A stretch of 64,000 bases of DNA from assembly GCF_022559585.1 (NCBI RefSeq), contig NZ_CP087114.1, forward strand, positions 2,488,501-2,552,500, in the 5' to 3' direction. The notes below the pieces were generated by a model. It made no database searches and was not told the DNA's origin. It worked only from the letters and a program-made list of their open reading frames with translations. Position 1 is the first letter of the stretch. Each line of letters starts with the position of its first letter. This document shows positions 46,284 to 55,385 of this stretch, piece by piece. The DNA comes from Bartonella machadoae (lineage in GTDB: Bacteria > Pseudomonadota > Alphaproteobacteria > Rhizobiales > Rhizobiaceae). The translations under genes were made by a program, and so were the position numbers.

Positions 46284-48151
46284 TAAGCTGATTTAGCCTT
46301 TTCGCGTCGTTGACGTTGAATATAGGTAATAATAAGAGATAATGCTGCTGGTGTCATCCCATCAATTTTTTGAGCATCCGCGATTGAACGTGGTGAGAGT
46401 TGTTGGATTTTAGTCTTCAATTCATTTGAAAGACCTGAGATTGATTGAATATCAAGAGAAGAGGGTATCTCTAGACGTTCATCACGCTGAAGAGAAGCTA
46501 TATCTTGTGCTTGTCTCTCTAAATAAACTGCATATTGTGCTTCAATTTCTAAGGATTCAACAGTTTTAGAGTCAATGGATTGTAATTGTGGCCAAAATTG
46601 TGAAAGACACTCTATGGTTATATGAGGATAAGCTAGAAAATCATAAGCAGAGCGCCGAACCCCATCTTGATTGACTTGTAATCCATAAGCAGAAGCTTCC
46701 TTAGGAGTTAAAAAAAGCGCCTGGCATATTGATCGTGCTTGATCAAGACGCTGTTGTTTTTGTTTATAACAATCCCAACGCATTTTACTCACAATACCCC
46801 ATTGTTGTGCTAAAGGTGTCAATCGAACATCAGCATTATCAGACCGCAAAGACAAACGAAATTCAGCACGTGATGTGAACATTCGATAAGGCTCACAAAC
46901 GCCACGTGAGACTAAATCATCTACCATAACACCAATATAAGCTGTAGAACGACTTATAAGTATTTCCTCTAATTTACCGACTTTACGTGCGGCATTTAAT
47001 CCAGCTAAAAGACCTTGTGCCGCTGCTTCCTCATATCCTGTTGTACCATTAATTTGACCTGCTAAAAACAATCCTGGTAAACAGCGTAACTCTAATGTTT
47101 TCTTTAATTGTTGTGGATTAACAAAATCATATTCAATAGCATAACCAAGTTGTAAAACCTCAGCATTTTCCAAACCTTCAATAGTTTTCAAAAAAGAAAT
47201 TTGTACATCTTCAGGAAGAGAGGTAGAAAGACCATTTGGATAAACAGTATCATCATCTAACCCTTCAGGTTCTAGAAAAATTTGATGTCCGTCACGTTCG
47301 CCAAATTTAACAATTTTATCTTCAACAGAAGGACAATAACGTGGTCCTAATCCTTCAATATTCCCAGAATATAAAGCAGATCTATGAATATTTTCACGAA
47401 TAATTTGATGTGTTTGCGTATTTGTACGTGTTATAGCACATTCAATTTGTGGTTGTTCAATTTTTTCTGTTAAAAGAGAAAAGGGAACGGGATCTTGATC
47501 AGCTTGCTGTTTTTGAAGAGACTCCCAATCAATTGTTTTTTTACTAAGACGTGCAGGCGTTCCTGTTTTTAATCTTCCAAGATTTATATTATAACTTTTC
47601 AAACGTTCAGCAAGTTGTACACTTGATTTATCCCCCATACGACCAGCAGCCCATGTTTTATCACCAATATGAATAAAACCATTTAAAAATGTACCTGTTG
47701 TTAAAACAACAGCACCAGAAAATATTTTTCCTTGATTTTTTAAAACAACCCCTGAAACACAATCATCTTTAACAATAAGATCAACAACTTCATCTTCAAT
47801 GAGAATGAGATTATCTTGTTCTTGTAAAAAATTTTGTATTGCTTTTTTATAGAGTTTTCTATCGGCCTGTGTACGAGGTCCTCTTACTGCTGGACCTTTA
47901 CGTCGATTAAGAAGTCTAAATTGAATTCCAGCTGCATCTGCTGCTCTCCCCATGAGACCATCCAATGCATCAATTTCACGAACCAGATGCCCTTTTCCAA
48001 GCCCCCCAATAGCAGGATTACATGACATTGTTCCTAATGCTGATATTTTATGTGTAACAAGAGCTGTCCGTGCACCAACACGGGCTGAAGCTGAAGCTGC
48101 TTCACAGCCTGCATGACCACCTCCAACAACGATAACATCATAGAATTGCAT
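46283..48151 (-). CDS. mnmG: tRNA uridine-34 5-carboxymethylaminomethyl modification enzyme MnmG (GidA)
   Basis: 622 residues from the ATG at 48151; a TTG just before it is less likely. [21 protein letters not shown] is the FAD motif, [24 protein letters not shown] near 43 and [30 protein letters not shown] near 70-100 are GidA signatures, LKTGTPARL near 205 follows, and [16 protein letters not shown] near 375 is another. With MnmE it installs the cmnm5 group at wobble U34 of several tRNAs. Its order next to mnmE, rsmG and parAB is the classic near-origin cluster. Confidence 0.95.
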   Translation of the reverse strand: MQFYDVIVVGGGHAGCEAASASARVGARTALVTHKISALGTMSCNPAIGGLGKGHLVREIDALDGLMGRAADAAGIQFRLLNRRKGPAVRGPRTQADRKLYKKAIQNFLQEQDNLILIEDEVVDLIVKDDCVSGVVLKNQGKIFSGAVVLTTGTFLNGFIHIGDKTWAAGRMGDKSSVQLAERLKSYNINLGRLKTGTPARLSKKTIDWESLQKQQADQDPVPFSLLTEKIEQPQIECAITRTNTQTHQIIRENIHRSALYSGNIEGLGPRYCPSVEDKIVKFGERDGHQIFLEPEGLDDDTVYPNGLSTSLPEDVQISFLKTIEGLENAEVLQLGYAIEYDFVNPQQLKKTLELRCLPGLFLAGQINGTTGYEEAAAQGLLAGLNAARKVGKLEEILISRSTAYIGVMVDDLVSRGVCEPYRMFTSRAEFRLSLRSDNADVRLTPLAQQWGIVSKMRWDCYKQKQQRLDQARSICQALFLTPKEASAYGLQVNQDGVRRSAYDFLAYPHITIECLSQFWPQLQSIDSKTVESLEIEAQYAVYLERQAQDIASLQRDERLEIPSSLDIQSISGLSNELKTKIQQLSPRSIADAQKIDGMTPAALSLIITYIQRQRREKAKSA

Positions 48152-48182
48152 CAAAATTCATTCCATAAATAACCATTTTAAA

Positions 48183-48259
48183 GTTTCACGTGAAACAAGA
48201 TATAAAATACATAATCTTTGAGATGTGTCTATTTAAATAATCAATGTTTCACGTGAATC
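48183..48259. promoter_or_regulatory. Two parS sites between mnmG and mnmE
   Basis: A perfect GTTTCACGTGAAAC lies at 48183-48196 and GTTTCACGTGAATC (one mismatch) at 48246-48259, 63 bases apart, in the short intergenic gap. Together with 46216 they form the main parS cluster near the presumed origin. Confidence 0.85.
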
Positions 48260-48260
48260 A

Positions 48261-49568
48261 TTATTTACCAACACAAAATTCTGAAAAAATAATATCAAGC
48301 AAATCTTCAACATCTATATCTCCAGTAATTTTTCCAAGAAAATCACTCGCACGACGAAGATGTTCTGCACGTAAACTTAAATCAAGGGAAGTATAATGCA
48401 CAGAAGCCTCAATTTCTTTAACAGCCTCTTTTAATAATTGAAGCTGTCTTTTACGTGCTGGTACAAGATTTCCAATTTCAGAAGCACGACGTGAACAAAA
48501 TGACTCCAGTTCCTTAATAAAATCATCAAAATTTAAACCCGTTAAAGCAGAAAACTGTATAAAAAAATTCTTCCCATTTTTTTTATAAAGATCAAGCTTA
48601 TTACCAACACGCCATATTTCAGCTGATGTTTCTGGTAAATTAACCTCTTTTGGATGACCTATATCATAAACTAAAACAACCAAATCAGCATCCTTAACAT
48701 GCTGCTTAGCAACTTCTATTCCTAATTTCTCTATTCTATTTTCTGTCTCTCTTAACCCAGCAGTATCGGTTAAAAAAACAGGTAAACCACCAAGAACCAA
48801 CCTCATTTCTAAAGCATCACGCGTCGTCCCTGCTTCTTCTGTCACAATCGAAACAGGTCTCCCAGCCAAACGATTCATAATACTTGATTTTCCAGAATTT
48901 GGAGCACCAGCAATAACAATTTTCAACCCATCACGCAAAATACTCGCGCGTTCCCCTTCATCAATATGTTCTCTAAGAGAAACACAAAGATGTTCCATAT
49001 CTTTCCAAATTTTATCAGATATCGCATCAGGAATATCCGCCTCATCAACAAAATCAAGTTCTGCTTCAATAAAGGCACGTGCTTTCATAAGTTTATGACG
49101 CCAATCACGATAAAGCGCTGTTAAACGTCCACTTGTTCCCATAATAGCTAAACGTCGCTGACTTTCTGTTTCTGCTTCTATTAAATCAGCAAGACCTTCT
49201 GCTTGAACAAGATCTAATTTTCCCTCCATAAAGGCACGACGTGAAAACTCACCCGCTTCTGCAAGACGACATCCAGAAAATGTAGATAATTCATCAAGAA
49301 AACGATTAACAACAGCTTTTCCTCCATGTAAATGAAACTCTGCACAGTCTTCCCCTGTAAAACTATGAGGAGCAGGAAAAAAAACAGTTAAAGCAGAATC
49401 TAAAAAACTGCCATCACGAGCAGTAAGATTTCCATAATGCATATATCGCGCTTTAGGTAAACAACCACAAAGCGTCTTAACAATATTCACAACATGAGGA
49501 CCAGAAAGCCGAATAACTGCTACCCCTGAAGGTAACAACCCACTCGAAACAGCAAAGATTGTATCCAC
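48261..49568 (-). CDS. mnmE: tRNA modification GTPase MnmE (TrmE)
   Basis: 435 residues with a GTG start. MDTIFAVSSG begins the folate-binding domain, HSFTGEDCAEFHLHGGKAVV near 70 follows, and the G domain has AGAPNSGKSSIMNRLAG near 220 (P-loop), TEEAGTTRD near 243 (switch), DTAGLRETE near 266 and NKLD near 325. The C-terminal FCVGK is the CxxGK farnesyl-like Cys motif that ends all MnmE proteins. It partners MnmG in wobble uridine modification. The gene lies between rho and mnmG on the minus strand. Confidence 0.95.
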   Translation of the reverse strand: MDTIFAVSSGLLPSGVAVIRLSGPHVVNIVKTLCGCLPKARYMHYGNLTARDGSFLDSALTVFFPAPHSFTGEDCAEFHLHGGKAVVNRFLDELSTFSGCRLAEAGEFSRRAFMEGKLDLVQAEGLADLIEAETESQRRLAIMGTSGRLTALYRDWRHKLMKARAFIEAELDFVDEADIPDAISDKIWKDMEHLCVSLREHIDEGERASILRDGLKIVIAGAPNSGKSSIMNRLAGRPVSIVTEEAGTTRDALEMRLVLGGLPVFLTDTAGLRETENRIEKLGIEVAKQHVKDADLVVLVYDIGHPKEVNLPETSAEIWRVGNKLDLYKKNGKNFFIQFSALTGLNFDDFIKELESFCSRRASEIGNLVPARKRQLQLLKEAVKEIEASVHYTSLDLSLRAEHLRRASDFLGKITGDIDVEDLLDIIFSEFCVGK

Positions 49569-49600
49569 AGGATATATCCTAAGCTAAAAACTTAATGTTT

Positions 49601-50866
49601 TTATGTATTCATTGAATCAAAAAATTCACTATTGTTTTTCGTCTGTTTTAATTTATCAATTAAGAATTCAATCGCATCAGTTACATTCATGGGTGTCAAA
49701 ATACGACGAAGTACAAAAATCTTATGTAAATCTTGCCGTGCAACCAAAAGCTCTTCCTTACGTGTTCCAGATTTCAAAATATCCATAGCTGGGAAAATAC
49801 GCTTATCAGCAACCTTACGATCAAGAACAATTTCTGAATTACCTGTTCCTTTAAATTCTTCAAAAATAACCTCATCCATACGACTACCAGTGTCAATCAA
49901 AGCCGTAGCAATAATGGTTAAAGATCCACCTTCCTCAATATTACGTGCAGCACCAAAAAAACGTTTAGGACGCTGTAGCGCATTTGCATCTACACCACCT
50001 GTTAAAACTTTACCTGATGAAGGAACAACCGTATTATAAGCACGTCCGAGGCGCGTAATAGAATCGAGAAGAATAACAACATCACGCCCATATTCAACAA
50101 GGCGTTTTGCTTTTTCAATAACCATTTCAGCTACTTGAACATGACGTATTGCGGGTTCATCAAAAGTAGAGGAAACAACTTCTCCTTTTACGGAACGCTG
50201 CATATCAGTAACTTCTTCTGGTCGTTCATCAATCAGAAGAACAATGAGGTAACATTCAGGATGATTAGTCGTGATAGAATGGGCAATATTTTGAAGTAAA
50301 ACCGTTTTTCCTGTTCGAGGAGGTGCGACAATTAATCCTCTCTGCCCCTTTCCTAATGGAGATATTAAGTCAATGACCCGTGATGACATATCCTTCTCGG
50401 TAGGATTTTGTATTTCCATTTGAAAACGTTCATTTGAGTAAAGAGGCGTAAGATTATCAAAATGAATTTTATAACGAATTTTTTCAGGATCTTCAAAATT
50501 GATCGTATTAATTTTAAGAAGGGCAAAATAACGTTCGCCTTCTTTTGGGCTCCGTATAGGACCTTCAACCGTATCACCTGTTTTTAAAGAAAAAGACTGA
50601 ATTTGCGCAGGAGAAAGATAAATATCATCAGGTCCTGGAAGATAATTGGCATCAGCAGATCGCAAAAATCCAAATCCATCTTGTAAAACTTCAACGACTC
50701 CTTCTCCAATAATTTCTACATCTTGTGAAGCGAGTTTTTTTAAAATAGCAAACATTAATTCTTGTTTGCGCATCAAAGAAGCATTTTCAACTTCTAATGT
50801 TTCAGCAAAAGAAACAAGTTCAACGGGATTTTTACTTTTAAGTTCTTGTAGTTTCATTTCTTGCAT
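49601..50866 (-). CDS. rho: Transcription termination factor Rho
   Basis: 421 residues, the normal length. The N-terminal helix bundle is followed by [30 protein letters not shown] (cold-shock-like RNA-binding domain, about 55-85). [17 protein letters not shown] near 180 is the P-loop, [13 protein letters not shown] near 210 Walker [28 protein letters not shown] near 230, [13 protein letters not shown] near 265 the Q/R-loop region. It is an RNA-dependent helicase that ends transcription. It is the gene bordering the candidate oriC on the left; ATG at 50857 is an alternative start. Confidence 0.97.
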   Translation of the reverse strand: MQEMKLQELKSKNPVELVSFAETLEVENASLMRKQELMFAILKKLASQDVEIIGEGVVEVLQDGFGFLRSADANYLPGPDDIYLSPAQIQSFSLKTGDTVEGPIRSPKEGERYFALLKINTINFEDPEKIRYKIHFDNLTPLYSNERFQMEIQNPTEKDMSSRVIDLISPLGKGQRGLIVAPPRTGKTVLLQNIAHSITTNHPECYLIVLLIDERPEEVTDMQRSVKGEVVSSTFDEPAIRHVQVAEMVIEKAKRLVEYGRDVVILLDSITRLGRAYNTVVPSSGKVLTGGVDANALQRPKRFFGAARNIEEGGSLTIIATALIDTGSRMDEVIFEEFKGTGNSEIVLDRKVADKRIFPAMDILKSGTRKEELLVARQDLHKIFVLRRILTPMNVTDAIEFLIDKLKQTKNNSEFFDSMNT

Positions 50867-50899
50867 GAAATACGCTCTTTAACTGATGGGGGAATTGTC

Positions 50900-51463
50900 C
50901 TTAGAATAAACATGAAAAAGATAAAGAATGAAATATTCTTATAAGAAAACGAGATTTTACACTCAATTTTTTTAATCTGCAAGCATCATTTACACGAATT
51001 ATTATTTTATGATGTTAAGTAACTTTATAAAAAAACAATTATATAAATTACATTATAAAATATTACTTTTAAAATAACTAAATTTTAAATCAACTCCCAT
51101 AAGAAATTATATAATTTATTTTATATCATGAGTAAATTCATATTATATGATTATTTTTGTTTTTTTATATTTTTATAATAAATTATAGATTATAAAAGAG
51201 GATTTTTATTATTTATACCTGTGTTTAATGTGAATTATTAATTATACTTTTTTATCCTCAATTTTATACACAAATGTAAAAGAAAAAAAAACATTTATAA
51301 CATGACCTTAAAGGCATTATCCCCGTTATTTTAATATAAGAGGAAATTCAATTATCACAACTATTCAATTTGTGTATAAAAAGAGAAATTTTTCGCTAAA
51401 TTTTAATCTTACAAAAAAAAGCGATTATATATACACATCTGTTAACAAGGAGTTAAAATTTTT
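50900..51463. other. Candidate chromosomal replication origin (oriC)
   Basis: A gene-free stretch of about 600 bases between the divergent genes rho and ppsR. It is extremely AT-rich, most so at 50990-51240. Perfect DnaA boxes (TTATNCACA) lie at 51264-51272 (TTATACACA) and 51371-51379 (TGTGTATAA, other strand), and 8-of-9 matches at 51252-51260 (TTATCCTCA) and 51429-51437 (ATATACACA). In Caulobacter and relatives oriC lies beside the homologue of Rickettsia gene RP001, in the cluster with hemE; here the same cluster lacks hemE, which fits Bartonella being unable to make heme. parAB-parS lie 3-8 kb away. The origin call is inference. Confidence 0.65.
51442..51456 (+). promoter_or_regulatory. 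CtrA-type box TTAA-N7-TTAA enclosing the ppsR ribosome site
   Basis: TTAA, seven bases (CAAGGAG), TTAA: a full CtrA consensus half-site pair whose spacer is the Shine-Dalgarno of the following gene. It stands at the edge of the candidate oriC. In such AT-rich DNA a chance match is possible. Confidence 0.4.
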
Positions 51464-52288
51464 GTGACAAAAGAAAAAAAATCCTTTCATTTACATATGC
51501 TTTCTGATGCAACAGGAGAAACATTAATCTCTGTTGGAAGAGCGGTTGCATCACAATACACGATGTGTCATGCCACAAAGCATATCTATCCTATGATTCG
51601 TAATGAAACACAGTTGCAAAGAGCTCTTGATGAGATACAACAAGAACCTGGTATTGTTCTTTACACAATTATTGATAAAAAAATTAAACTGCTTCTTAGA
51701 AGAAGATGTGAACAAATAAAAGTTCCCTATATTGACATATTACATCCTGTTCTCGATGCTTTTCAGTCTTATCTTGGAACGCCAACAAATTTACGCGCGA
51801 GTGCGCAGCATGATCTCAATGCAGATTACTTTCGTCGTATTGATGCATTGGATTTTACAATAGAGCATGATGATGGACAGTCTTCTAATAATTTATCAGG
51901 TGCAGATGTGATACTTGTAGGAATTTCAAGAACCTCTAAAACACCGACCAGTATTTATTTAGCAAATCGGGGAATAAAAACAGCGAACATCCCTCTTATT
52001 CCGGGGATTGATTTACCAGAAGCCGTTTTAGAAGCAAAAAATGCTTTGATTGTTGGTTTAATAGCTTCAGCTGAAAGAATCTCACATGTTCGTCAAAATC
52101 GAGATTTGGGAGAATGTTCTACCATTGAAAGCTACACGGATAGAATCAGCATAGCTGAAGAATTGACCTATGCAAAACGCATTTGTGAACGTTTTGGTTG
52201 GCCTATTATTGATGTCACAAGACGCTCTATTGAAGAAACAGCTGCTGCTATATTTGAACTTTTGTCACGATTCCGTGAAGGAAAATGA
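51464..52288 (+). CDS. ppsR: Pyruvate, water/phosphate dikinase regulatory protein (PSRP)
   Basis: 274 residues with a GTG start, AAGGAG 11 bases upstream. FHLHMLSDATGETLISVGRAVASQ begins the DUF299/PSRP family; DVILVGISRTSKTPTSIYLANRGIKTANIPL near 148-178 contains the P-loop-like phosphate site, and QNRDLGECSTIESYTDRISIAEEL near 212-235 follows. Such enzymes switch pyruvate phosphate dikinase or PEP synthase on and off by an unusual ADP-dependent phosphorylation and phosphorolysis. It borders the candidate origin and is the first gene of a rightward run with maf, aroE and coaE. Confidence 0.93.
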   Translation: MTKEKKSFHLHMLSDATGETLISVGRAVASQYTMCHATKHIYPMIRNETQLQRALDEIQQEPGIVLYTIIDKKIKLLLRRRCEQIKVPYIDILHPVLDAFQSYLGTPTNLRASAQHDLNADYFRRIDALDFTIEHDDGQSSNNLSGADVILVGISRTSKTPTSIYLANRGIKTANIPLIPGIDLPEAVLEAKNALIVGLIASAERISHVRQNRDLGECSTIESYTDRISIAEELTYAKRICERFGWPIIDVTRRSIEETAAAIFELLSRFREGK

Positions 52289-52890
52289 AAAAAATGATAG
52301 AAAATACGTTAATATTAGCATCTCTTAGTTCTTATCGTGCACAATTATTGAAAAAAGCAGGTTTAAACTTTTTCATTGAAGGCGCTTCCTTTGATGAAAG
52401 AGAAATAGAAAAAACAGCAGAAACAAAAGATCCTAAAAAATTGAGTTGTTTTCTTGCAAGTGCAAAAGCAAAAAATGTTTCTGATCGCTTTCCTAATGCT
52501 TTAGTCATTGGTTGTGATCAAGTGCTTGATTTAGAAGGACAAGTTTTTCATAAAGCTACAAATAAAGAGCAAGCACATCAACGTTTACGTGATTTATCAG
52601 GAAAGACACATTCCCTTCACAGTGCAGTGGCTTTATTTCAAAATGGTCAAGAAATTTGGAGTGAAGCCTTTAGTGCACATATGACAGTCCGTTCTCTTTC
52701 ATCAGAGTTTATTGAATATTATTTAGCACGTGTTGGGATAGATGTTTTAAACAGTGTGGGAGTGTATCAAATTGAAGGGGAAGGAATCCAACTTTTTGAA
52801 AAAATTGATGGAGATTTTTTTACTATTATTGGTTTACCTTTATTGCCTTTATTAATAAAATTACGGCATTTAGGGGTTATTGATGATTGA
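52285..52890 (+). CDS. maf: Maf-family nucleoside triphosphate pyrophosphatase
   Basis: 201 residues. [19 protein letters not shown] near 8 is the Maf start (S-x-x-R), [13 protein letters not shown] near 33, LASAKAKNV near 58, [42 protein letters not shown] near 70-112 contains the catalytic Asp and the GKTH box, and [31 protein letters not shown] near 152-185 closes the fold. Maf proteins hydrolyse nucleotide triphosphates such as modified or pyrimidine ones. The start overlaps the ppsR stop by 4 bases, and the end overlaps aroE. Confidence 0.92.
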   Translation: MKKMIENTLILASLSSYRAQLLKKAGLNFFIEGASFDEREIEKTAETKDPKKLSCFLASAKAKNVSDRFPNALVIGCDQVLDLEGQVFHKATNKEQAHQRLRDLSGKTHSLHSAVALFQNGQEIWSEAFSAHMTVRSLSSEFIEYYLARVGIDVLNSVGVYQIEGEGIQLFEKIDGDFFTIIGLPLLPLLIKLRHLGVIDD

Positions 52891-53764
52891 TGTGACAACA
52901 AAGTGTAAAAAAACAATTTTTCCACGTGCTTTTGTTGTTGGTACACCTATTCACCATTCAAAATCGCCAAAAATACACAATTTTTGGCTTAAACAATATG
53001 ATTTGCAAGGTGAATATTTGGCTCAGGAAGTAGCTCTTGGAAAATTTGCGGATTTTTTTACATCTATACAGAGAAGAGGTTTTTGTGGGGGAAATGTTAC
53101 TTTACCCTATAAACAAGAAGCTTTTCATTTGGCAGATTATAAAGACAATGTAGCAGCGATAATTGGTGCTGTTAATACACTATGGTATGAAGGAAATAAA
53201 CTTTGTGCAACCAATAGTGATGCCTATGGTTTTAGTGCCAATCTTGATGATTTTGCCCCTGGGTGGGGGGGTGAAACAGCACTTGTTTTTGGTGCGGGCG
53301 GTGCTGCCCGCGCGATCTTATATGCTTTAAAAAAACGTGGATTTGAACGGATTTTATTGCTTAATCGTACAAAACAACGTGCTGATGATTTAGCCGAGCA
53401 TTTCGGGAAACCTGTTGAGGTTCATAATTGGTATTGTTCTGATGAAGTACTTTACCAAGCTGATTTAATTGTTAATACGACTTCGGTAGGTATAACAAAC
53501 TCCCATGAAAAAAAAAGTGATTCTTTCTTTTGTGATTTTCATAAAGCAAAGACAACTGCATTAGTAACAGATATTGTTTATACACCATTGATAACGCCTT
53601 TTTTACAACAAGCGAAAACGTGTGGTTTAAGGATAGTAGATGGACTTGGTATGCTTTTACATCAAGCTGTTCCTGGTTTTGAACGGTGGTTTGGAATAAG
53701 GCCACAGGTAACAAAGGAACTACGAACAGCAATTTTAAAGGATATGGGTGAAGAGATAGGATGA
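52883..53764 (+). CDS. aroE: Shikimate dehydrogenase
   Basis: 293 residues from the ATG at 52883 (AGGGG upstream; a TTG one codon earlier is possible), overlapping maf by 8 bases. [20 protein letters not shown] near 22 binds shikimate (Ser pair), [13 protein letters not shown] near 70 contains the catalytic Lys, [10 protein letters not shown] near 97, ATNSDAYGF near 110 (Asp), and [19 protein letters not shown] near 135 is the NADP motif. It reduces 3-dehydroshikimate to shikimate and so supplies the substrate of AroK encoded at 14.3 kb. Confidence 0.93.
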   Translation: MIDVTTKCKKTIFPRAFVVGTPIHHSKSPKIHNFWLKQYDLQGEYLAQEVALGKFADFFTSIQRRGFCGGNVTLPYKQEAFHLADYKDNVAAIIGAVNTLWYEGNKLCATNSDAYGFSANLDDFAPGWGGETALVFGAGGAARAILYALKKRGFERILLLNRTKQRADDLAEHFGKPVEVHNWYCSDEVLYQADLIVNTTSVGITNSHEKKSDSFFCDFHKAKTTALVTDIVYTPLITPFLQQAKTCGLRIVDGLGMLLHQAVPGFERWFGIRPQVTKELRTAILKDMGEEIG

Positions 53765-54348
53765 AAATTATAGGATTGACCGGATCAATCGCTATGGGAA
53801 AATCAACAGTTGCTGATTTTTTTAGACAAGCTGGTATTTCCGTTTTTAGTGCTGACGATGCAGTACATCAACTTTATAAGAGTGAACCAACCTTATCACT
53901 CATAGCGCGTGCATTTCCTAGTGTTATCGAAAATGATAAAGTTAATCGTGCAAAGCTTTCTGAGATTTTGATTAAAGATCATAAAAAATTACAAACATTA
54001 GAAAAAATAATTCATCCTTTGGTACAAAAGAAAGAGAAAGAGTTTATTAATATAGCCCGCCAACGGGGAGAAAAATTAGTTGTTCTTGATATTCCACTTC
54101 TTTTTGAAACAAATGGTGAAAAACGTGTAGACAGTGTTGTTGTTGTTTCTGCACCATCAGCAATACAAAAACAGCGTGCTATGATTCGCAAAAATATGAA
54201 TGAAAAAAAATTTTCTTTTATTAATGCGAGGCAAATATCCGATGAAAAAAAACAAGAACGTGCTCATTTTGTCATTGATACAGGAAAAGATTTAGAGAAT
54301 ACACGTCAACAAGTTTTAAACGTGATAAAAAATTTACTAAAGAACTGA
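53761..54348 (+). CDS. coaE: Dephospho-CoA kinase
   Basis: 195 residues. [23 protein letters not shown] is the P-loop start; [12 protein letters not shown] near 31 holds the catalytic Asp, [13 protein letters not shown] near 83 and [19 protein letters not shown] near 107-125 bind substrate; [20 protein letters not shown] near 158 is the lid and C-terminal motif. It phosphorylates dephospho-CoA in the last step of CoA synthesis. It overlaps the aroE stop by 4 bases and is followed by dnaQ after 4 bases. Confidence 0.93.
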   Translation: MKIIGLTGSIAMGKSTVADFFRQAGISVFSADDAVHQLYKSEPTLSLIARAFPSVIENDKVNRAKLSEILIKDHKKLQTLEKIIHPLVQKKEKEFINIARQRGEKLVVLDIPLLFETNGEKRVDSVVVVSAPSAIQKQRAMIRKNMNEKKFSFINARQISDEKKQERAHFVIDTGKDLENTRQQVLNVIKNLLKN

Positions 54349-54352
54349 AGTT

Positions 54353-55060
54353 ATGCGTGAGATTATTTTTGATACAGAAACAACGGGTTTAGATAAAGAG
54401 AAAGACCGCATAATTGAAATCGGTTGTGTGGAGATGGTTGATCGTTATCTTACAGGACGTCAATTCCACGTTTATTTGAATCCACAAGGTGTTATTATTC
54501 CTGATGAAGTTGTAGCAATTCATGGATTGACCAATGAACGTTTGAAGAATGAAAAAAGTTTTAGCGATATTGTTGATGAATTTTTGGAATTTATCAATGG
54601 TGCAATGATGATTGCACATAATGCGAGTTTTGATATTGGCTTTCTTAATGCAGAATTAAGCCGAGTAAATAAACCGCTTATCAGTGTTGATAATATTCTT
54701 GATACATTGGCTATGGCACGGCGTAAATTTCCTATGGGCCCAAATTCTTTGGATGTTTTATGCAAACGTTTTGGAATTGATAATAGCCATCGTGTTCTTC
54801 ATGGTGCTTTGCTTGATGCGGAAATTCTCGCCGATGTTTATATTGAACTTATTGGTGGAAAACAGGGTGTATTGGGTTTTAATAACAAAGGGGGTGTTGA
54901 TGAAAATACTCAGAATGACAAAGACACTCTCTACGCAGTGAAATCCCGTCCACAGGCTTTACCTTCAAGATTAAGCGTACAGGAAAGAAGGATGCATACT
55001 GATTTTATTAATAAAATGGGTGAAAAGGCTTTGTGGAATGACTTCAAAATTCCTGAATAA
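54353..55060 (+). CDS. dnaQ: DNA polymerase III subunit epsilon (3'-5' proofreading exonuclease)
   Basis: 235 residues. EIIFDTETTGLDKEKDRIIEIG near 3-24 is Exo I with catalytic Asp and Glu; MIAHNASFDIGFLNAEL near 85 is Exo II; NSHRVLHGALLDAEILADVY near 145 is Exo III-epsilon with the His and Asp. The C-terminal 60 residues carry the polymerase-contact tail (KSRPQALPSRLSVQERRMHTDF). It proofreads replication by Pol III. It closes the ppsR-maf-aroE-coaE-dnaQ run; a perfect hairpin follows 65 bases later. Confidence 0.95.
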   Translation: MREIIFDTETTGLDKEKDRIIEIGCVEMVDRYLTGRQFHVYLNPQGVIIPDEVVAIHGLTNERLKNEKSFSDIVDEFLEFINGAMMIAHNASFDIGFLNAELSRVNKPLISVDNILDTLAMARRKFPMGPNSLDVLCKRFGIDNSHRVLHGALLDAEILADVYIELIGGKQGVLGFNNKGGVDENTQNDKDTLYAVKSRPQALPSRLSVQERRMHTDFINKMGEKALWNDFKIPE

Positions 55061-55125
55061 TTTTTCTCTCTTTTTTCTGAGAAGACTCTTTAAAAAACTT
55101 GAAAGAACAAAATCTCCAAAAATAA

Positions 55126-55158
55126 GGTCGTTGTGGGGAGGGGAACACCACAACGACC
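55126..55158. other. Perfect 11-bp GC-rich stem-loop after dnaQ
   Basis: GGTCGTTGTGG and CCACAACGACC pair perfectly around an 11-base loop. There is no following T-run, so it is not a standard terminator. It is the main feature of the 325-base gap between dnaQ and polA and precedes a short ORF with a strong ribosome site. It may be an mRNA 3'-end or a leader structure. Confidence 0.65.
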
Positions 55159-55199
55159 AAGTCGCTACATTGTACCTCAGCTATCATAGGAGGAGCAAA

Positions 55200-55241
55200 A
55201 TGAAAGCTATTATATCCTGTAACAGCAAAGAAAAGCTCTAG
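55200..55241 (+). CDS. Possible 13-codon short ORF between dnaQ and polA
   Basis: TAGGAGGAGCAAA precedes an ATG at 55200; the peptide is MKAIISCNSKEKL followed by a stop. The ribosome site is the strongest in the surrounding 300 bases, yet no gene follows it until polA at 55386. It could be a leader peptide or the surviving start of a lost gene (several relatives have another gene between dnaQ and later genes). No composition typical of amino-acid attenuators is seen. Confidence 0.3.
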   Translation: MKAIISCNSKEKL

Positions 55242-55385
55242 GTACTCAAATAATGCAACGAACTCATGCTTTATGAAAAGAAAAAATGGCTTTTTAGAGG
55301 CAACTCGATAAATTTTTAAATGCAGAGTAAAAAAATGTATAAAAGTGCATTATTTTTTGATTGAAATGGAGAAAATGAATTTGTC

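Noticed and set aside
46905..46920. CACGTG cores in mnmG, parB and other genes as further parS sites
   Set aside because: Only the central six bases match; the flanks differ at several consensus positions.
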